A stretch of DNA of 64,000 nt from Erythrobacter sp. YT30. GTDB taxonomy: Bacteria; Pseudomonadota; Alphaproteobacteria; Sphingomonadales; Sphingomonadaceae. The stretch lies in assembly GCF_001542875.1 (NCBI RefSeq), contig NZ_LMAF01000001.1, positions 1 to 64,000 of the forward strand, written 5' to 3'. The translations under genes were made by a program, and so were the position numbers. This document shows, piece by piece, positions 17,837 through 27,660 of the stretch. Under the pieces are notes generated by a model. The model was not told the DNA's origin. It worked only from the letters and a program-made list of their open reading frames with translations, and made no database searches. Positions within the stretch are counted from its first letter, which is position 1; every line of letters begins with the position of its first letter.

Positions 17837-19186
17837 TCAATCCTCGCGACTTTCAAGCCATTCTTCCAGCCATTTGATCGAATAATCGCCGTGCAGCACA
17901 TCTTTTTGGTGGAGCAGTTCGCGGTGGAGCGGAATGTTCGTTTTGACGCCTTCGACCACCATCTCTTCCAACGCCCGGCGCAATCGCATGATGCAGCCTT
18001 CGCGGTCGCGGCCATAGACGATCAGCTTTGCGATCATGCTGTCGTAATAAGGCGGAATGGAATAGCCTGCATAAAGGCCTGAATCGACGCGAACATGCAT
18101 GCCTCCGGCCGGGTGATAGTAAGTGACCTTCCCGGGCGAGGGAGCAAATGTGAACGGATCTTCCGCGTTGATCCGGCATTCGATGGCGTGGCCTCTGAAT
18201 TCCAAATCCTTTTGCGCGACCGACAGCGGCTTGCCATCGGCAATACGGATCTGTTCGCGCACCAGATCAACCCCGGTGATTGCTTCTGTCACAGGGTGTT
18301 CGACCTGAAGCCGTGTGTTCATTTCGATGAAGTAGAACTCACCATCTTCCCACAGGAATTCAATCGTGCCCGCGCCGCGATAGCCCATGTCGCGCATGGC
18401 CTGTGCGCAAACCTCGCCCATGCGTTCGCGTTCTTCGTCCGAGATGACTGGGGAGGGGGCCTCTTCCAGCACTTTCTGGTGCCTACGCTGCAATGAGCAA
18501 TCCCGCTCGCCAAGATGGATCGCGTTGCCGTTGCCATCGCCAAATACCTGAAATTCAATGTGGCGCGGATTGCCGAGATATTTCTCGATATAGACAGTCG
18601 CATCGCCAAAGGCAGCCTTGGCCTCGGACCCCGCCTGGCTCATCAGGCTCTCGATCTTGTCCTCGCTTTCGCAGACTTTCATCCCGCGACCACCACCGCC
18701 TGATGCGGCCTTTATGATGACGGGATAGCCGATTTCGGAAGCGATCTTGCGGCCCTCTTCGGGGTCTGACACTGCTCCATCTGATCCGGGAACGAGCGGC
18801 AGGCCCAATTCGCCAGCCGTTTTCTTTGCCTGAACCTTGTCGCCCATGGTGACGATGTGCTCAGGCTTTGGCCCGATCCAGGCTATGTCGTGCGCTTCGA
18901 CCTTTTCGGCGAATCTCGCATTCTCGGACAAAAAGCCGTAGCCCGGGTGGATTGCGTCGCATCCGGCAACCTCGGCAGCAGAGATAATGGCTGCGTGGTT
19001 GAGATAGCTTTCTGCCGCCGCTGGCGGGCCAATGCACACTGCGTGATCGGCAAGGCGTACATGCATCGCGTCTGCATCAGCTGTAGAATGCACCGCGACC
19101 GTTTCGATCCCCATTTCGTGGGCTGCACGGTGGATACGCAAAGCGATTTCGCCGCGATTGGCGATCAGGATGCGGTTTATTGCCAT
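17837..19186 (-). CDS. accC: Acetyl-CoA carboxylase, biotin carboxylase subunit
   Basis: A 449-residue protein matching biotin carboxylase in length and motifs. It opens with [17 protein letters not shown], has the glycine-rich ATP loop [43 protein letters not shown] (Mg/catalytic Glu and Arg) and YDSMIAKL near the end. It carboxylates biotin on AccB with ATP and bicarbonate, the first step of fatty-acid synthesis. ATG 19186 was selected because the family starts with this segment; it is seven bases after the accB stop. Gene order is aroQ-accB-accC. Confidence 0.97.
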   Translation of the reverse strand: MAINRILIANRGEIALRIHRAAHEMGIETVAVHSTADADAMHVRLADHAVCIGPPAAAESYLNHAAIISAAEVAGCDAIHPGYGFLSENARFAEKVEAHDIAWIGPKPEHIVTMGDKVQAKKTAGELGLPLVPGSDGAVSDPEEGRKIASEIGYPVIIKAASGGGGRGMKVCESEDKIESLMSQAGSEAKAAFGDATVYIEKYLGNPRHIEFQVFGDGNGNAIHLGERDCSLQRRHQKVLEEAPSPVISDEERERMGEVCAQAMRDMGYRGAGTIEFLWEDGEFYFIEMNTRLQVEHPVTEAITGVDLVREQIRIADGKPLSVAQKDLEFRGHAIECRINAEDPFTFAPSPGKVTYYHPAGGMHVRVDSGLYAGYSIPPYYDSMIAKLIVYGRDREGCIMRLRRALEEMVVEGVKTNIPLHRELLHQKDVLHGDYSIKWLEEWLESRED

Positions 19187-19193
19187 GACTGGA

Positions 19194-19700
19194 TTATCCG
19201 ATGACGACGAGCGGTTGGTCAAATTCAACCGGCTGCGCATCTTCAACAAGGATCGCCTTGATCGTGCCTGATTTGTCGGCGGAGATCGGATTCATGACCT
19301 TCATCGCCTCGACGATGAGCAAGGTGTCGCCTTCAGAAACGCTGTCACCGACTTTCACGAAGGCGGGCTTGCCGGGCTCTGGCGCGAGGTACGCAGTGCC
19401 AACCATTGGCGATTTCAAGGCATCTGAGTTATCGGCGGCAGGCGTATCGCTTGGCGCTTCTGCTGCGGGAACGGGTGCTGCTGCAACGGGCGCAGGTGCC
19501 GCTGGTGCAGGCGAGAATGTTGCAGCTGGTGCTGCCGCGACCGCGCCACCACGTGCAACGCGGATTTTGCGATCATCATCCTCAACTTCGATTTCGGTAA
19601 GACCGGTTTCGGCAAGCAATTCCGCCAGTTCGCGAACCAGTTTGATGTCGACATTCATGCCGGAAGATTTCCCAGCGGCAGGCTTCTTTGTCGTAGCCAT
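19194..19700 (-). CDS. accB: Acetyl-CoA carboxylase biotin carboxyl carrier protein
   Basis: A 168-residue protein with an N-terminal helical segment, an Ala/Pro-rich mobile linker (about residues 52-95), and a biotinyl domain with EAMKVMN, whose lysine receives biotin. [23 protein letters not shown] is the start of the domain. It carries the carboxybiotin between AccC and the carboxyltransferase. It is directly upstream of accC. Confidence 0.97.
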   Translation of the reverse strand: MATTKKPAAGKSSGMNVDIKLVRELAELLAETGLTEIEVEDDDRKIRVARGGAVAAAPAATFSPAPAAPAPVAAAPVPAAEAPSDTPAADNSDALKSPMVGTAYLAPEPGKPAFVKVGDSVSEGDTLLIVEAMKVMNPISADKSGTIKAILVEDAQPVEFDQPLVVIG

Positions 19701-19819
19701 GCATACCCCTTTATTCGGCCACTAAGGCGGCCCCATGCTTAGTTGACGCGGTGACTATTGACGCAAATTGCGGCTGACAAGTGGCAATCGGCGTATTTCA
19801 TCGATTTGATTGCGCCAGC

Positions 19820-20269
19820 TCAGACTTCGCCCGACGCCACCGCTTCGAGCGCGATGACATATGAATTGGCCCCTTGCCCTTCCACTGTTTTTGCCGCTGC
19901 CATCCCCACAAAGGATGTATGGCGAAAACTTTCGCGTGTCTTTGGATCGGACAAATGCACTTCGATCACGGGAGTTTTGATTGCCTTGATCGCATCAAGC
20001 AGCGCGATTGAAGTGTGAGTGTAGGCAGCTGCGTTCAGCAAAACAGCGCGCGCACCTTCGGCTTGCGCTTCATGCAGCCAATCGACCAGCATGCCTTCAT
20101 GGTTGGTTTGGCGCATGTCTATGGTGAGACCAAGTTCGCGTGCGCGATCTTCCAGCATTCCTGCGATCTCATCGAGCGTGGTCGAGCCGTAAATCTCCGG
20201 CTCGCGCAGTCCAAGAAGGTTCAGATTAGGACCGTTAAGGACGTAGATAGTCTCAGGATTACTCGCCAT
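19820..20269 (-). CDS. aroQ: 3-dehydroquinate dehydratase, type II
   Basis: A 149-residue protein with all type II dehydroquinase motifs: YVLNGPNLNLLGLREPEIYG at the start (catalytic Tyr is the last of the segment), RQTNHEGMLVDWL, LNAAAYTHTSIAL, and VHLSDPKTRESFRHTSF. It converts 3-dehydroquinate to 3-dehydroshikimate in the shikimate pathway as a dodecamer in the cytosol. It precedes accB by 119 bp on the same strand. Confidence 0.96.
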   Translation of the reverse strand: MASNPETIYVLNGPNLNLLGLREPEIYGSTTLDEIAGMLEDRARELGLTIDMRQTNHEGMLVDWLHEAQAEGARAVLLNAAAYTHTSIALLDAIKAIKTPVIEVHLSDPKTRESFRHTSFVGMAAAKTVEGQGANSYVIALEAVASGEV

Positions 20270-20320
20270 AAGCGCGCCTTAGCGTTTAAGGTGCGGCTGC
20301 GAAAGGGAGGGCGATCTTAA

Positions 20321-20743
20321 GTGATAAGGCAAGTTACAGCGTTGTTTGCCGCATGCTGCATCGCGACTGGTGCATTGGCGCACGAACCACCTGATATTGT
20401 GGGTGAGGCGGCGGCTGCAATCGTTGCTCAAGACGCTGAAGCGCTTGATTCCATGCGTTTTACAGCCTTCGACCTGAAATTGAAGCCTATCACAAACGCG
20501 GCATTTCTTCAGAAGCTTGACGGGTGCGAGATTGTCGCTGAGCACGAGCGCGGCGAAGTCTCAATGGCGCACGAAATCCACTATGATTGCCCGAACAAGC
20601 CGAGCCCGCCGATAAAGTGCGCCAAGGATACGCTGGTGGTTGCGATTGATCGGGCGAGTTCGCCAGATGTCACTGCCAACTTACAATATCATCCGCTCGA
20701 CACGCCCGAATGCAGGCGTCCGCAAGTGCCGGGCCCCGGCTGA
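20321..20743 (+). CDS. Hypothetical secreted protein
   Basis: A 140-residue protein with a signal peptide (cleavage likely after GALA near residue 20). It has cysteines at about 69, 90, 99 and 130 that could form disulfides in the periplasm. No family was recognised. The start is GTG 20321 with GGGAGGG upstream. It is divergent from aroQ, 51 bp apart, and convergent with the holin gene. Confidence 0.65.
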   Translation: MIRQVTALFAACCIATGALAHEPPDIVGEAAAAIVAQDAEALDSMRFTAFDLKLKPITNAAFLQKLDGCEIVAEHERGEVSMAHEIHYDCPNKPSPPIKCAKDTLVVAIDRASSPDVTANLQYHPLDTPECRRPQVPGPG

Positions 20744-20748
20744 TCGCT

Positions 20749-21162
20749 CTACCGATCCACGCCTTTCACTTTGCCCCACTGGCGCGCAGCCGTGTAGCCG
20801 AGATAGCCAGTTCCAAAGAGCATGTAGAGCTCTTCAGGAAGCCCGCCGAGATAGGCGTTCATGCCTTGGGCGATATCGCGCGCGGCGCTGGGGTCGAAAG
20901 CTGACAGCACACCCATGGGAAGTGCCGTCAGGATCAGGACATACATGACATAAAGAAAGCTTGGGCGCGCGCGACTGGTCCATGGGTCTTTCGATTCAGC
21001 TTCTGCGACGATGGCTTTCAATCGCGTCTCAATCAGGTTCATTTCCTGCGAGCCTTCGAGCTTGAGCAGCTCCAATTGCGCCTTTGCGCGGGCTTCCTTG
21101 TCGGGAATGATCTTGTCGAGGAGGGACGTGATCGGACCGATAAGAGTTTCGATGATAGCCAT
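20749..21162 (-). CDS. GTA-type 3TM holin
   Basis: A 137-residue protein resembling the 'holin of 3TMs, for gene-transfer release' family. A short N-terminal segment and a charged helix (DKEARAKAQLELLKLEGSQEMNL) are followed by ESKDPWTSRARPSFLYVMYVLILTA-type hydrophobic spans and a last span near GTGYLGYTAARQW. Such holins permeabilise the inner membrane for lysis and release of gene transfer agent particles. The start at ATG 21162 has GGAG upstream. No capsid, portal or endolysin gene is in the window, so it is an orphan here; it could serve a GTA cluster elsewhere. Confidence 0.75.
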   Translation of the reverse strand: MAIIETLIGPITSLLDKIIPDKEARAKAQLELLKLEGSQEMNLIETRLKAIVAEAESKDPWTSRARPSFLYVMYVLILTALPMGVLSAFDPSAARDIAQGMNAYLGGLPEELYMLFGTGYLGYTAARQWGKVKGVDR

Positions 21163-21244
21163 TCTTGCGCGCTCCAACTGAGTTGTGATTCGCGAGAATG
21201 GCTAACCAATATGGTACAAGTAGGAAAATGGGAGCTTGGGCGAG

Positions 21245-22129
21245 CTAACCCGCATCAGCCTCCGCCAAAAGCCTTTCGGCAAGAGCCAGATGCGGCCGAT
21301 CGACCATGGCTCCATCCATTGCGACTACGCCAGCGCCAGGGTTGTCGGCAAAGGCTTGTACGATTGCGCGGGCGTGAGCGATTTCATCTTCACTGGGCGT
21401 GAAGGCGGTGTTGATGGGTTCAACTTGAGCCGGGTGGATGGCCAGCATGGCGCGAAAACCAGCGGCGCGCACAGATTTGGCGCGAGAGGCGAGGGCATCA
21501 AGATCCCGAAATTCCGGCTGCACGGTTTCGATCGGCATGACGCCTGCATTGACCGCCGCGAGCAGACAGAGGCTTCGCGCTAGCTCATAAACATGCGCGT
21601 ATTCGCCGTCTGCGCCGCGCTGTTCGCGTGCTCCAAGCGCGCTCGACAAATCCTCTGCGCCCCAGCTCAAGCCGACAAGGCGTTCGCGGCCCGGATAGTC
21701 CTCTGCATATTCGCGCGTTGCATACATCGCAGCGGCGGTTTCGGTGATGAGCGCTGCAATCTTGGTGGAGCCAAGCTGCAGGCCATGCGCGGCTTCCAAA
21801 GCTGTCAGATAATGATGCAGTTGGGCGATGTCGGCCTTGCCTTCTGCTTTGGGCAAAAACAGCCCGCCGGGCGCCTCGGGGATGACCGCAGCCAGATCCA
21901 CGACGGCATCGGGCGTCGTAAGCGGATTGATCCGCACCCAGATGCGCGCGCGGTCATCAGCTTCTTTTAACTGCGCGGCGACCATCTCGCGAGCTTGCGG
22001 TTTGTTTTGAGGGCTGACCGAGTCTTCCAGATCGAGCAGCGCAATATCGGCATCTCCGCCGATTGCCTTGCTCATTTTCTTGTCGCTATCGCCCGGCGCA
22101 AACAGCCAGCTGCGCATCTTGATCGTCAT
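21245..22129 (-). CDS. CitE-like / HpcH-HpaI family CoA ester lyase
   Basis: A 294-residue TIM-barrel protein of the citrate lyase beta / malyl-CoA lyase family. RSWLFAPGDSDKKMSKA at the start, ADIALLDLEDSV (Asp/Glu near Mg2+), WVRINPL, and GLSWGAEDLSSALGA in the middle are the conserved blocks, followed by AMLAIHPAQVEPIN. Such enzymes cleave or form C-C bonds in acyl-CoA esters such as malyl-CoA or citramalyl-CoA. The exact substrate is not deducible. It is not surrounded by citrate lyase subunit genes, so it is a stand-alone CitE-like enzyme. Confidence 0.85.
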   Translation of the reverse strand: MTIKMRSWLFAPGDSDKKMSKAIGGDADIALLDLEDSVSPQNKPQAREMVAAQLKEADDRARIWVRINPLTTPDAVVDLAAVIPEAPGGLFLPKAEGKADIAQLHHYLTALEAAHGLQLGSTKIAALITETAAAMYATREYAEDYPGRERLVGLSWGAEDLSSALGAREQRGADGEYAHVYELARSLCLLAAVNAGVMPIETVQPEFRDLDALASRAKSVRAAGFRAMLAIHPAQVEPINTAFTPSEDEIAHARAIVQAFADNPGAGVVAMDGAMVDRPHLALAERLLAEADAG

Positions 22130-22166
22130 CGCATTCGCTCCCTAACTCGGGAATGGCCTAACCGCG

Positions 22167-24320
22167 TCAGAATGAGCCTTCAATCTCTAGCGTGAAAATC
22201 GTGCCGAAAGTGCGCCTGCGGTCTTCTGAAAAATCGATGACGCCGGCTGAGCGATCAAGGAAGACGGTGCGTTCGAACAGGTTGGTCCGGTCCAGGATGT
22301 TGGACGCGCTCGCTCGGATAGTCATGCCTGCGACATCCTTGTTTTCGATAAAGGCGGTTGTGAAAGCAAATGTCTCACCCTGACGCGCAATCTCATCAAG
22401 CCGAACGTCAAAAGCGTTTTCTTCCCAGAACATCTCGCTGCCAATCGCCCATGATGTGCCGAAGAAATCGTGCCGCAATGTGCTTTCGAAGTTGTAGGTT
22501 TCAATGCCCGACAATTGGCGTTTGAAGCCGAGCAAAGGATCGCGCACCGAACTGCCGATTGCGTTGAATGTCACGTCAAGGCGGGTGCCTCTCCAACCAA
22601 GCCCATCTGACAGGAGCGTCAGGTCACTTTCCACTCCGTACCGCTGAGCCGAGGGAAGGTTTCCTGGCGCCTGCCCGCCACCTTCTATCGGGATCTGATC
22701 AACGATATCCGTGATCTCTTCAAAAAATGGTCTTAGGCTCAGAGAGCCAAGCGCGCCGAGATTTACTGCCGCTTCAACTTCGAAAACCCAGCTTTGTTCG
22801 GGCACGAGATTGGCATTGCTGACATTCTCGCGCTCCTGATCGAGATCGACCGAAGCGATAAAGTCGAAAAAGCTGAGTTGTCCTACTTCACGCTCAATCC
22901 GGCCAGACAGATTTAGTGCATCGCTCGCTTTCCAATCGAGCGAGACAAAGCCCTTCGGACGCCAGAACTCTCGGGTTTGGCCGAAAGGGCCGCTTTGGCT
23001 GATCTGCGAATACTCTGCACCAATCGACGTCTGTAGCTGGAGGCCCGGCTTTAGCACTTTACCATATGTGATGCCGCCATCGACCCGGTCTTCATCAACC
23101 CGCGCATTTGCGCCTGCGAGCGGGGTGGGGACCAATTCTCCGGTTGCGTCGCGTTGTTGAAGCGAGGATTCGATCTCAAGAAAATTGCGCACGCCTTCAA
23201 GCGCGAACACCAGATTGCCGCCTAGGCCATCCAAGGAGTACTCTGACCGGACAATGGTTTCAGCTTCATCGGCGTCGCGTTCGAACCGGAAGCCTTCCAA
23301 AGGTCTCCCGTCAGCGAATTCGGTGATCGAGCTGTCGACGGTTGGGCTGTCCTCGTATCGATGATAGCCAATGAGTTTGAGCCTGCCGGGCCCGAACTGG
23401 AACTGATAGTCAGCGCCGATCTCGAAGTTAAACTCGTCCTCGGAATCGCGAAAGGTGCGAACGTTCGGCGTGTCGCCGTTTTGGGGAACCCGATCGGAAA
23501 TCTCGATCCCGCGCCGGAGAAAGCCATTCACTTCGCCGGTGAGGTTGAGCACATTGCCATTGTCCGCAACTCGCGAATACGAACCCGACAATTGGATGGT
23601 GTCGAAATCGCTGTTGCGCCGTTCTTCGCGAATTTCGGTGAGCAGTCCGTCGCCATCGAACACCAGTTCCGGCCCATCATCACCGCGCCGATTAGAGTCG
23701 TTTTCGAGCGCTAATGTCCAATCATCTTTCTGCCCGCCACCGGCGATCGCCACAGATCCTTCATATAGGCGAGCAGGCGTGCCGCGGGTACGGAATTGCG
23801 GAGCGTAGCGGAATTGGCCCGAAATTGTGCCCGTCGATGCAGTGATGACATTCAGAACCTGACCCGACAGCCCGCCAATATCGAGGCTCGCTCCATCCAC
23901 CAGTTCCAGCCGCAAAACTTCTTCGGTTGGGATGCGCTGAAGAGCTGCAACCGGCCCGTTCGATTTGCCCGAAATGCGCCGACCATTGATCAGGACATTG
24001 GTGTCTGCTTGCCCAAGGCCGCGCGCGCCATCGCCCTCTTGTATCGAAAAGCCGGGCACTTGGCGCGCCATGTCGAGCGCGCTGCGCGGGGCGAAGCGAG
24101 CAAAATCTTCGGGTCCGAAACTCCGGCGCGTCGTCGTATTGCCTGACGTATCTGCGCTTGCGGGCGCGGTCGCTCCGTCTTCCACATCAGGTTCGTCGAT
24201 CGATCTTTGCTCTTGCGCAAAAGCAGGCGACGCGAGGCCGACCGTGCACAGCGCAGACAAAGCGCTGCCACAAAAAAAGACGCGGGTGGACATAGCCCGC
24301 AATAACGGTCGGGAAAGCAT
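22167..24320 (-). CDS. TonB-dependent outer-membrane receptor
   Basis: A 717-residue protein starting at ATG 24320, with AAGGA upstream. A signal peptide ends near AFAQ. A plug domain covers about residues 60-170 (LDMARQVPGFSI, NVLINGRRISGKSN, RIPTEEVLRLELVDG), then a long barrel-like region rich in alternating strands, ending in LEIEGSF with the terminal Phe typical of outer-membrane barrels. It would import a ligand powered by TonB-ExbBD. The ligand is unknown. Reading the frame further upstream would run through a tRNA gene, so the longer form is wrong. Confidence 0.85.
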   Translation of the reverse strand: MLSRPLLRAMSTRVFFCGSALSALCTVGLASPAFAQEQRSIDEPDVEDGATAPASADTSGNTTTRRSFGPEDFARFAPRSALDMARQVPGFSIQEGDGARGLGQADTNVLINGRRISGKSNGPVAALQRIPTEEVLRLELVDGASLDIGGLSGQVLNVITASTGTISGQFRYAPQFRTRGTPARLYEGSVAIAGGGQKDDWTLALENDSNRRGDDGPELVFDGDGLLTEIREERRNSDFDTIQLSGSYSRVADNGNVLNLTGEVNGFLRRGIEISDRVPQNGDTPNVRTFRDSEDEFNFEIGADYQFQFGPGRLKLIGYHRYEDSPTVDSSITEFADGRPLEGFRFERDADEAETIVRSEYSLDGLGGNLVFALEGVRNFLEIESSLQQRDATGELVPTPLAGANARVDEDRVDGGITYGKVLKPGLQLQTSIGAEYSQISQSGPFGQTREFWRPKGFVSLDWKASDALNLSGRIEREVGQLSFFDFIASVDLDQERENVSNANLVPEQSWVFEVEAAVNLGALGSLSLRPFFEEITDIVDQIPIEGGGQAPGNLPSAQRYGVESDLTLLSDGLGWRGTRLDVTFNAIGSSVRDPLLGFKRQLSGIETYNFESTLRHDFFGTSWAIGSEMFWEENAFDVRLDEIARQGETFAFTTAFIENKDVAGMTIRASASNILDRTNLFERTVFLDRSAGVIDFSEDRRRTFGTIFTLEIEGSF

Positions 24321-24378
24321 GAAAGTTCCTTTCCCCGCACCGCAATAAACAAACAGGATTTTTCGACGAACACTCCAC

Positions 24379-24455
24379 TGGTCGGGACGATAGGATTCGA
24401 ACCTACGACCCCCACACCCCCAGTGTGATGCGCTACCAGACTGCGCTACGTCCCG
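24379..24455 (-). tRNA. tRNA-Pro (GGG)
   Basis: A 77-base cloverleaf with encoded CCA. The acceptor CGGGACG pairs with CGTCCCG. The anticodon loop CTGGGGG carries GGG, with a TCACA/TGTGG stem (one G-U). The T arm is GTAGGTTCGAATCCTAT. It is a second proline tRNA in this window, together with TGG at 9337. Confidence 0.96.
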
Positions 24456-24675
24456 GCCGAGTGGAGGCGCGCTCCTTAGAGCGGCAGCGCACACCTTGCA
24501 AGCGCGATTGCGTGTATAATCGCCAAAGCGCGTGCGCCATTGATTGCGAGTGTCTTGCAATGCTGCTAGGCGCGCCCACTTAATCCCATGGGATACGGGA
24601 GGTACGCGCGTGGGCACGCTCCATGCACCTGCCGAATTCTCACACATAATTTGGTAAAAGACGGGCGAAATTTAC

Positions 24676-25002
24676 GTGATTATCGACATTCTTGCCGCAG
24701 CGGGCGCAGGTGCAGAAGCGCCGCCAGCCTGGATCAATTTCCTCCCGATCATCGGGATGGTCGCGATATTCTGGTTCTTGATTATCCGCCCGCAGATGAA
24801 GCGGCAAAAAGAGCATCAGGCAAAGATCGGCAGCGTGAAGAAAGGCGATCAGGTTGTCACCGCCGGTGGCCTCGTTGGCAAAGTGGCGAAAGTTACCGAT
24901 GATTACGTCGAAATTGATCTTGCCAAAGATGTCCGCGTGAAAGCGGTCAAACACACAATCGGCGATATAATTGAGCCCGGCGGCAAACCCGCGAACGATT
25001 GA
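24676..25002 (+). CDS. yajC: Preprotein translocase subunit YajC
   Basis: A 108-residue protein with one membrane span (NFLPIIGMVAIFWFLIIRPQ), the RPQ-K-QKEH segment and a cytosolic GDQVVTAGGLVGKV domain, all diagnostic of YajC. It associates with SecDF to help SecYEG export. The start appears to be GTG at 24676 with a weak Shine-Dalgarno. A TATAAT lies at 24515-24520 but has no good -35 partner. secD follows after 38 bp. Confidence 0.95.
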   Translation: MIIDILAAAGAGAEAPPAWINFLPIIGMVAIFWFLIIRPQMKRQKEHQAKIGSVKKGDQVVTAGGLVGKVAKVTDDYVEIDLAKDVRVKAVKHTIGDIIEPGGKPAND

Positions 25003-25040
25003 CCGCATAAGCGCAGCAGAGAAAACGAGAATAAGCGGCC

Positions 25041-26642
25041 ATGCTTGAATTTCCCCTTTGGAAACGGTTGACGCTGTGGGGCATTACGCTCGCAGCTTTT
25101 GCAGCTGCAGTGCCATCGATTTTGAGCACGGCGGGCGTTGAAATTCCCGATGATGTGTCAGCGCCTTCGGTCAATCTGGGGCTAGACCTTGCGGGTGGTT
25201 CGCACCTCCTTCTCGAAGCGAAGCCTGAAGATATCGCGTCTCAGCGGCTCGAAAACCTTGAAGAGAATGTTCGTACAGAACTGCGCAATGCCGAACCGCG
25301 CATCCGATTTGGCGATGTGTCGACCGCCGGCGGCGAACTCAGCTTCATGCTTGATCAGGCATCGGACATTGATCGCGCTCGGGGGCTCCTCGAACCGCTG
25401 CTCGAAGGCACCATTAACGCAACGCGCCAATGGGAACTGAGCGTTGTCGATACGCAGCGTGTTGTCCTTTCGCCCACGTCGGGCGGGAATTCGCAGGCCG
25501 TCGATGATGCCATGGACAGTGCCACCGAAGTTGTTCGCCGCCGGATCGACGCGCTTGGTACACGCGAACCAACGATCATTCGCCAGGGCGACACGCGGAT
25601 CGTCGTGCAGGTGCCGGGTCTTGAAGACCCACAGGCGCTCAAGGAACTGCTGGGCACGACCGCGCAGCTTGAATTCAAACTCGTTGATGACAGCGCTTTG
25701 CCGACACAGGTCCAAGCGGGAATTGCGCCTCCTGGAAGCGAGATTTTCCCGTTCGCTGAAGACAGCGATTTTGCAGGGCAATTCATCGCGGTGGAGCGGC
25801 TCGGCGGCATACGCGGGGACAGTTTGACGGGTGCGCAAGCAGGCGTCGATTCCCGTAACAACGAAGACGTCGTCAACATTCAGTTCGACACGCAGGGCGG
25901 GCAGAAATTCGCCAAGCTATCGACCGAGAATGTAAACAAGAGATTCGCCATTATTCTGGACGGCGAGGTGATATCCGCCCCGGTGTTCAACGAACCGATT
26001 TATGGCGGTTCTGCTCAGATTTCCGGCAGTTTCGATGCAGACAGCGCGAATGAGCTCGCTATTCAACTGCGTTCGGGCGCACTGCCCGTGCCACTTACCG
26101 TCGTCGAGGAACGCAGCGTTTCTGCGGAACTGGGCGCGGATTCGATCCAGCGCGGCATGCTCGCCATGCTCATTGGCAGCCTTGCTGTGATTACGCTGAT
26201 GATCGCGACGTATGGCCGTTTCGGCATCTACGCGACCATCGCTCTCATCTTTAACGTTGGCGGGCTGCTTGGCCTGATGGCGATTGGCAATTTCACGCTG
26301 ACGCTGCCCGGTATTGCAGGCTTTGTGCTGACAGTCGGGGCAGCAGTTGATGCGAACGTGCTCATCAACGAGCGTATCAGGGAAGAGCGCAAGCGCGGGC
26401 GCAAGGTCATTGCCGCGGTTGAGAATGGCTATAAGGAAGCCAGCCGCGCGATTTACGATGCCAACATCACGAACTTTATCGCTGGTGTTCTGCTGCTGAG
26501 CTTTGGCTCCGGTCCGGTACGCGGTTTTGCTATCGTGCTGATTATCGGGCTGGTGACGTCGGTGTTTACAGCCCTGTTGCTCACGCGGATGTGGGTTGCG
26601 GACTATATCCGCAAGAAACGTCCCGTGGATCTCAATATTTAA
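25041..26642 (+). CDS. secD: Protein translocase subunit SecD
   Basis: A 533-residue protein with an N-terminal membrane span, GLDLAGGSHLLLE (SecD motif), a large periplasmic P1 region to about residue 360, and five C-terminal spans including the conserved LPGIAGFVLTVGAAVDANVLI motif. It uses proton motive force to pull substrates out of SecYEG on the periplasmic side. It lies between yajC and secF. Confidence 0.97.
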   Translation: MLEFPLWKRLTLWGITLAAFAAAVPSILSTAGVEIPDDVSAPSVNLGLDLAGGSHLLLEAKPEDIASQRLENLEENVRTELRNAEPRIRFGDVSTAGGELSFMLDQASDIDRARGLLEPLLEGTINATRQWELSVVDTQRVVLSPTSGGNSQAVDDAMDSATEVVRRRIDALGTREPTIIRQGDTRIVVQVPGLEDPQALKELLGTTAQLEFKLVDDSALPTQVQAGIAPPGSEIFPFAEDSDFAGQFIAVERLGGIRGDSLTGAQAGVDSRNNEDVVNIQFDTQGGQKFAKLSTENVNKRFAIILDGEVISAPVFNEPIYGGSAQISGSFDADSANELAIQLRSGALPVPLTVVEERSVSAELGADSIQRGMLAMLIGSLAVITLMIATYGRFGIYATIALIFNVGGLLGLMAIGNFTLTLPGIAGFVLTVGAAVDANVLINERIREERKRGRKVIAAVENGYKEASRAIYDANITNFIAGVLLLSFGSGPVRGFAIVLIIGLVTSVFTALLLTRMWVADYIRKKRPVDLNI

Positions 26643-26654
26643 GGGGTAGGTGAC

Positions 26655-27647
26655 ATGAAGCTTCTGAAACTCGTCCCCGCCGATACCAACATCAGGTTCC
26701 TCAAACTGCGCGTCCCGCTGTTCTCACTAAGCGTGCTGCTGGTGATTGCCAGCTGGGCCTTGGTTCTGACGCAGGGCCTCAATTACGGCGTCGATTTCGC
26801 AGGTGGGCAGGAAGTGCGCCTGACTTTTGAAGAGCTCGAAGAAGCCCCGATTGGTGAGCTGCGCAGCAAGGTTGCAGATCTCGGCTATGGATCCCCGGTG
26901 GTGCAGGAATTTGGCGCGCCCAACGCTGTATCGATCCGTGTTCCTTTGCCCGAAGGCGTTGAGGACCAGCCCGGAGCAGCCACCGAAATCGGCAATGAGG
27001 TGGTCAATACTATCTCGTCAGAATTCCCCGGCGTCCGAACCGATGGCAACGATACCGTGTCGGGCAAAGTCGCGGAGGAGTTCCAAACGAGCGCTATCCT
27101 CGCACTCGGCCTCGCTATGCTGGGCGTTGCGCTTTACATCTGGGTTCGGTTTGAGTGGCAGTTTGGTGTGGGCGCGCTGTTCGCACTGTTCCACGACGTG
27201 TCGCTGACGCTGGGTATGTTTTCGCTGTTCCAGCTTGAATTCAGCCTCCAGATCATCGCCGCCATTCTCGCCTTGATCGGGTATTCGCTCAACGATACGA
27301 TCGTCGTTTTCGATCGCATCCGTGAGAACCTCAAGAAGTTTCGCAAGATGCAAATTCCTGAGCTTCTCGATCTGTCGATGAATGAGACTCTGGCGCGCAC
27401 AGTGATGACCTCGTTGACGCTGCTTGTGGCGATGCTGCCGCTCTTGTTCTTTGGCCCGGCAAGCCTGTTTGGGCTTGTCGCGGCTATTACCTTTGGCCTT
27501 TTCGTCGGTACGTATTCGAGCGTCTATCTGGCATCGCCGATCCTGATCTGGATGGGGGTCAATTCTGACAGCTTCGTTCCGCAGGAAACCGAGGCCGATC
27601 GGCAGGAGAACAAGGCGAGAGCAGCGGCAGCGCGTAGCAAAGCGTGA
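26655..27647 (+). CDS. secF: Protein translocase subunit SecF
   Basis: A 330-residue protein with six membrane spans. LNYGVDFAGGQEVRL after the first span and IGYSLNDTIVVFDRIRENL in the fourth are characteristic of SecF. It forms the SecDF complex with the preceding gene, 12 bp upstream. The C-terminus is charged and cytosolic. Confidence 0.97.
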   Translation: MKLLKLVPADTNIRFLKLRVPLFSLSVLLVIASWALVLTQGLNYGVDFAGGQEVRLTFEELEEAPIGELRSKVADLGYGSPVVQEFGAPNAVSIRVPLPEGVEDQPGAATEIGNEVVNTISSEFPGVRTDGNDTVSGKVAEEFQTSAILALGLAMLGVALYIWVRFEWQFGVGALFALFHDVSLTLGMFSLFQLEFSLQIIAAILALIGYSLNDTIVVFDRIRENLKKFRKMQIPELLDLSMNETLARTVMTSLTLLVAMLPLLFFGPASLFGLVAAITFGLFVGTYSSVYLASPILIWMGVNSDSFVPQETEADRQENKARAAAARSKA

Positions 27648-27660
27648 CCGACAAGCGCGG

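Noticed and set aside
24321-24647. N-terminal extension of the TonB receptor frame
   Set aside because: The frame crosses tRNA-Pro (24379-24455); the signal peptide and Shine-Dalgarno point to ATG 24320.
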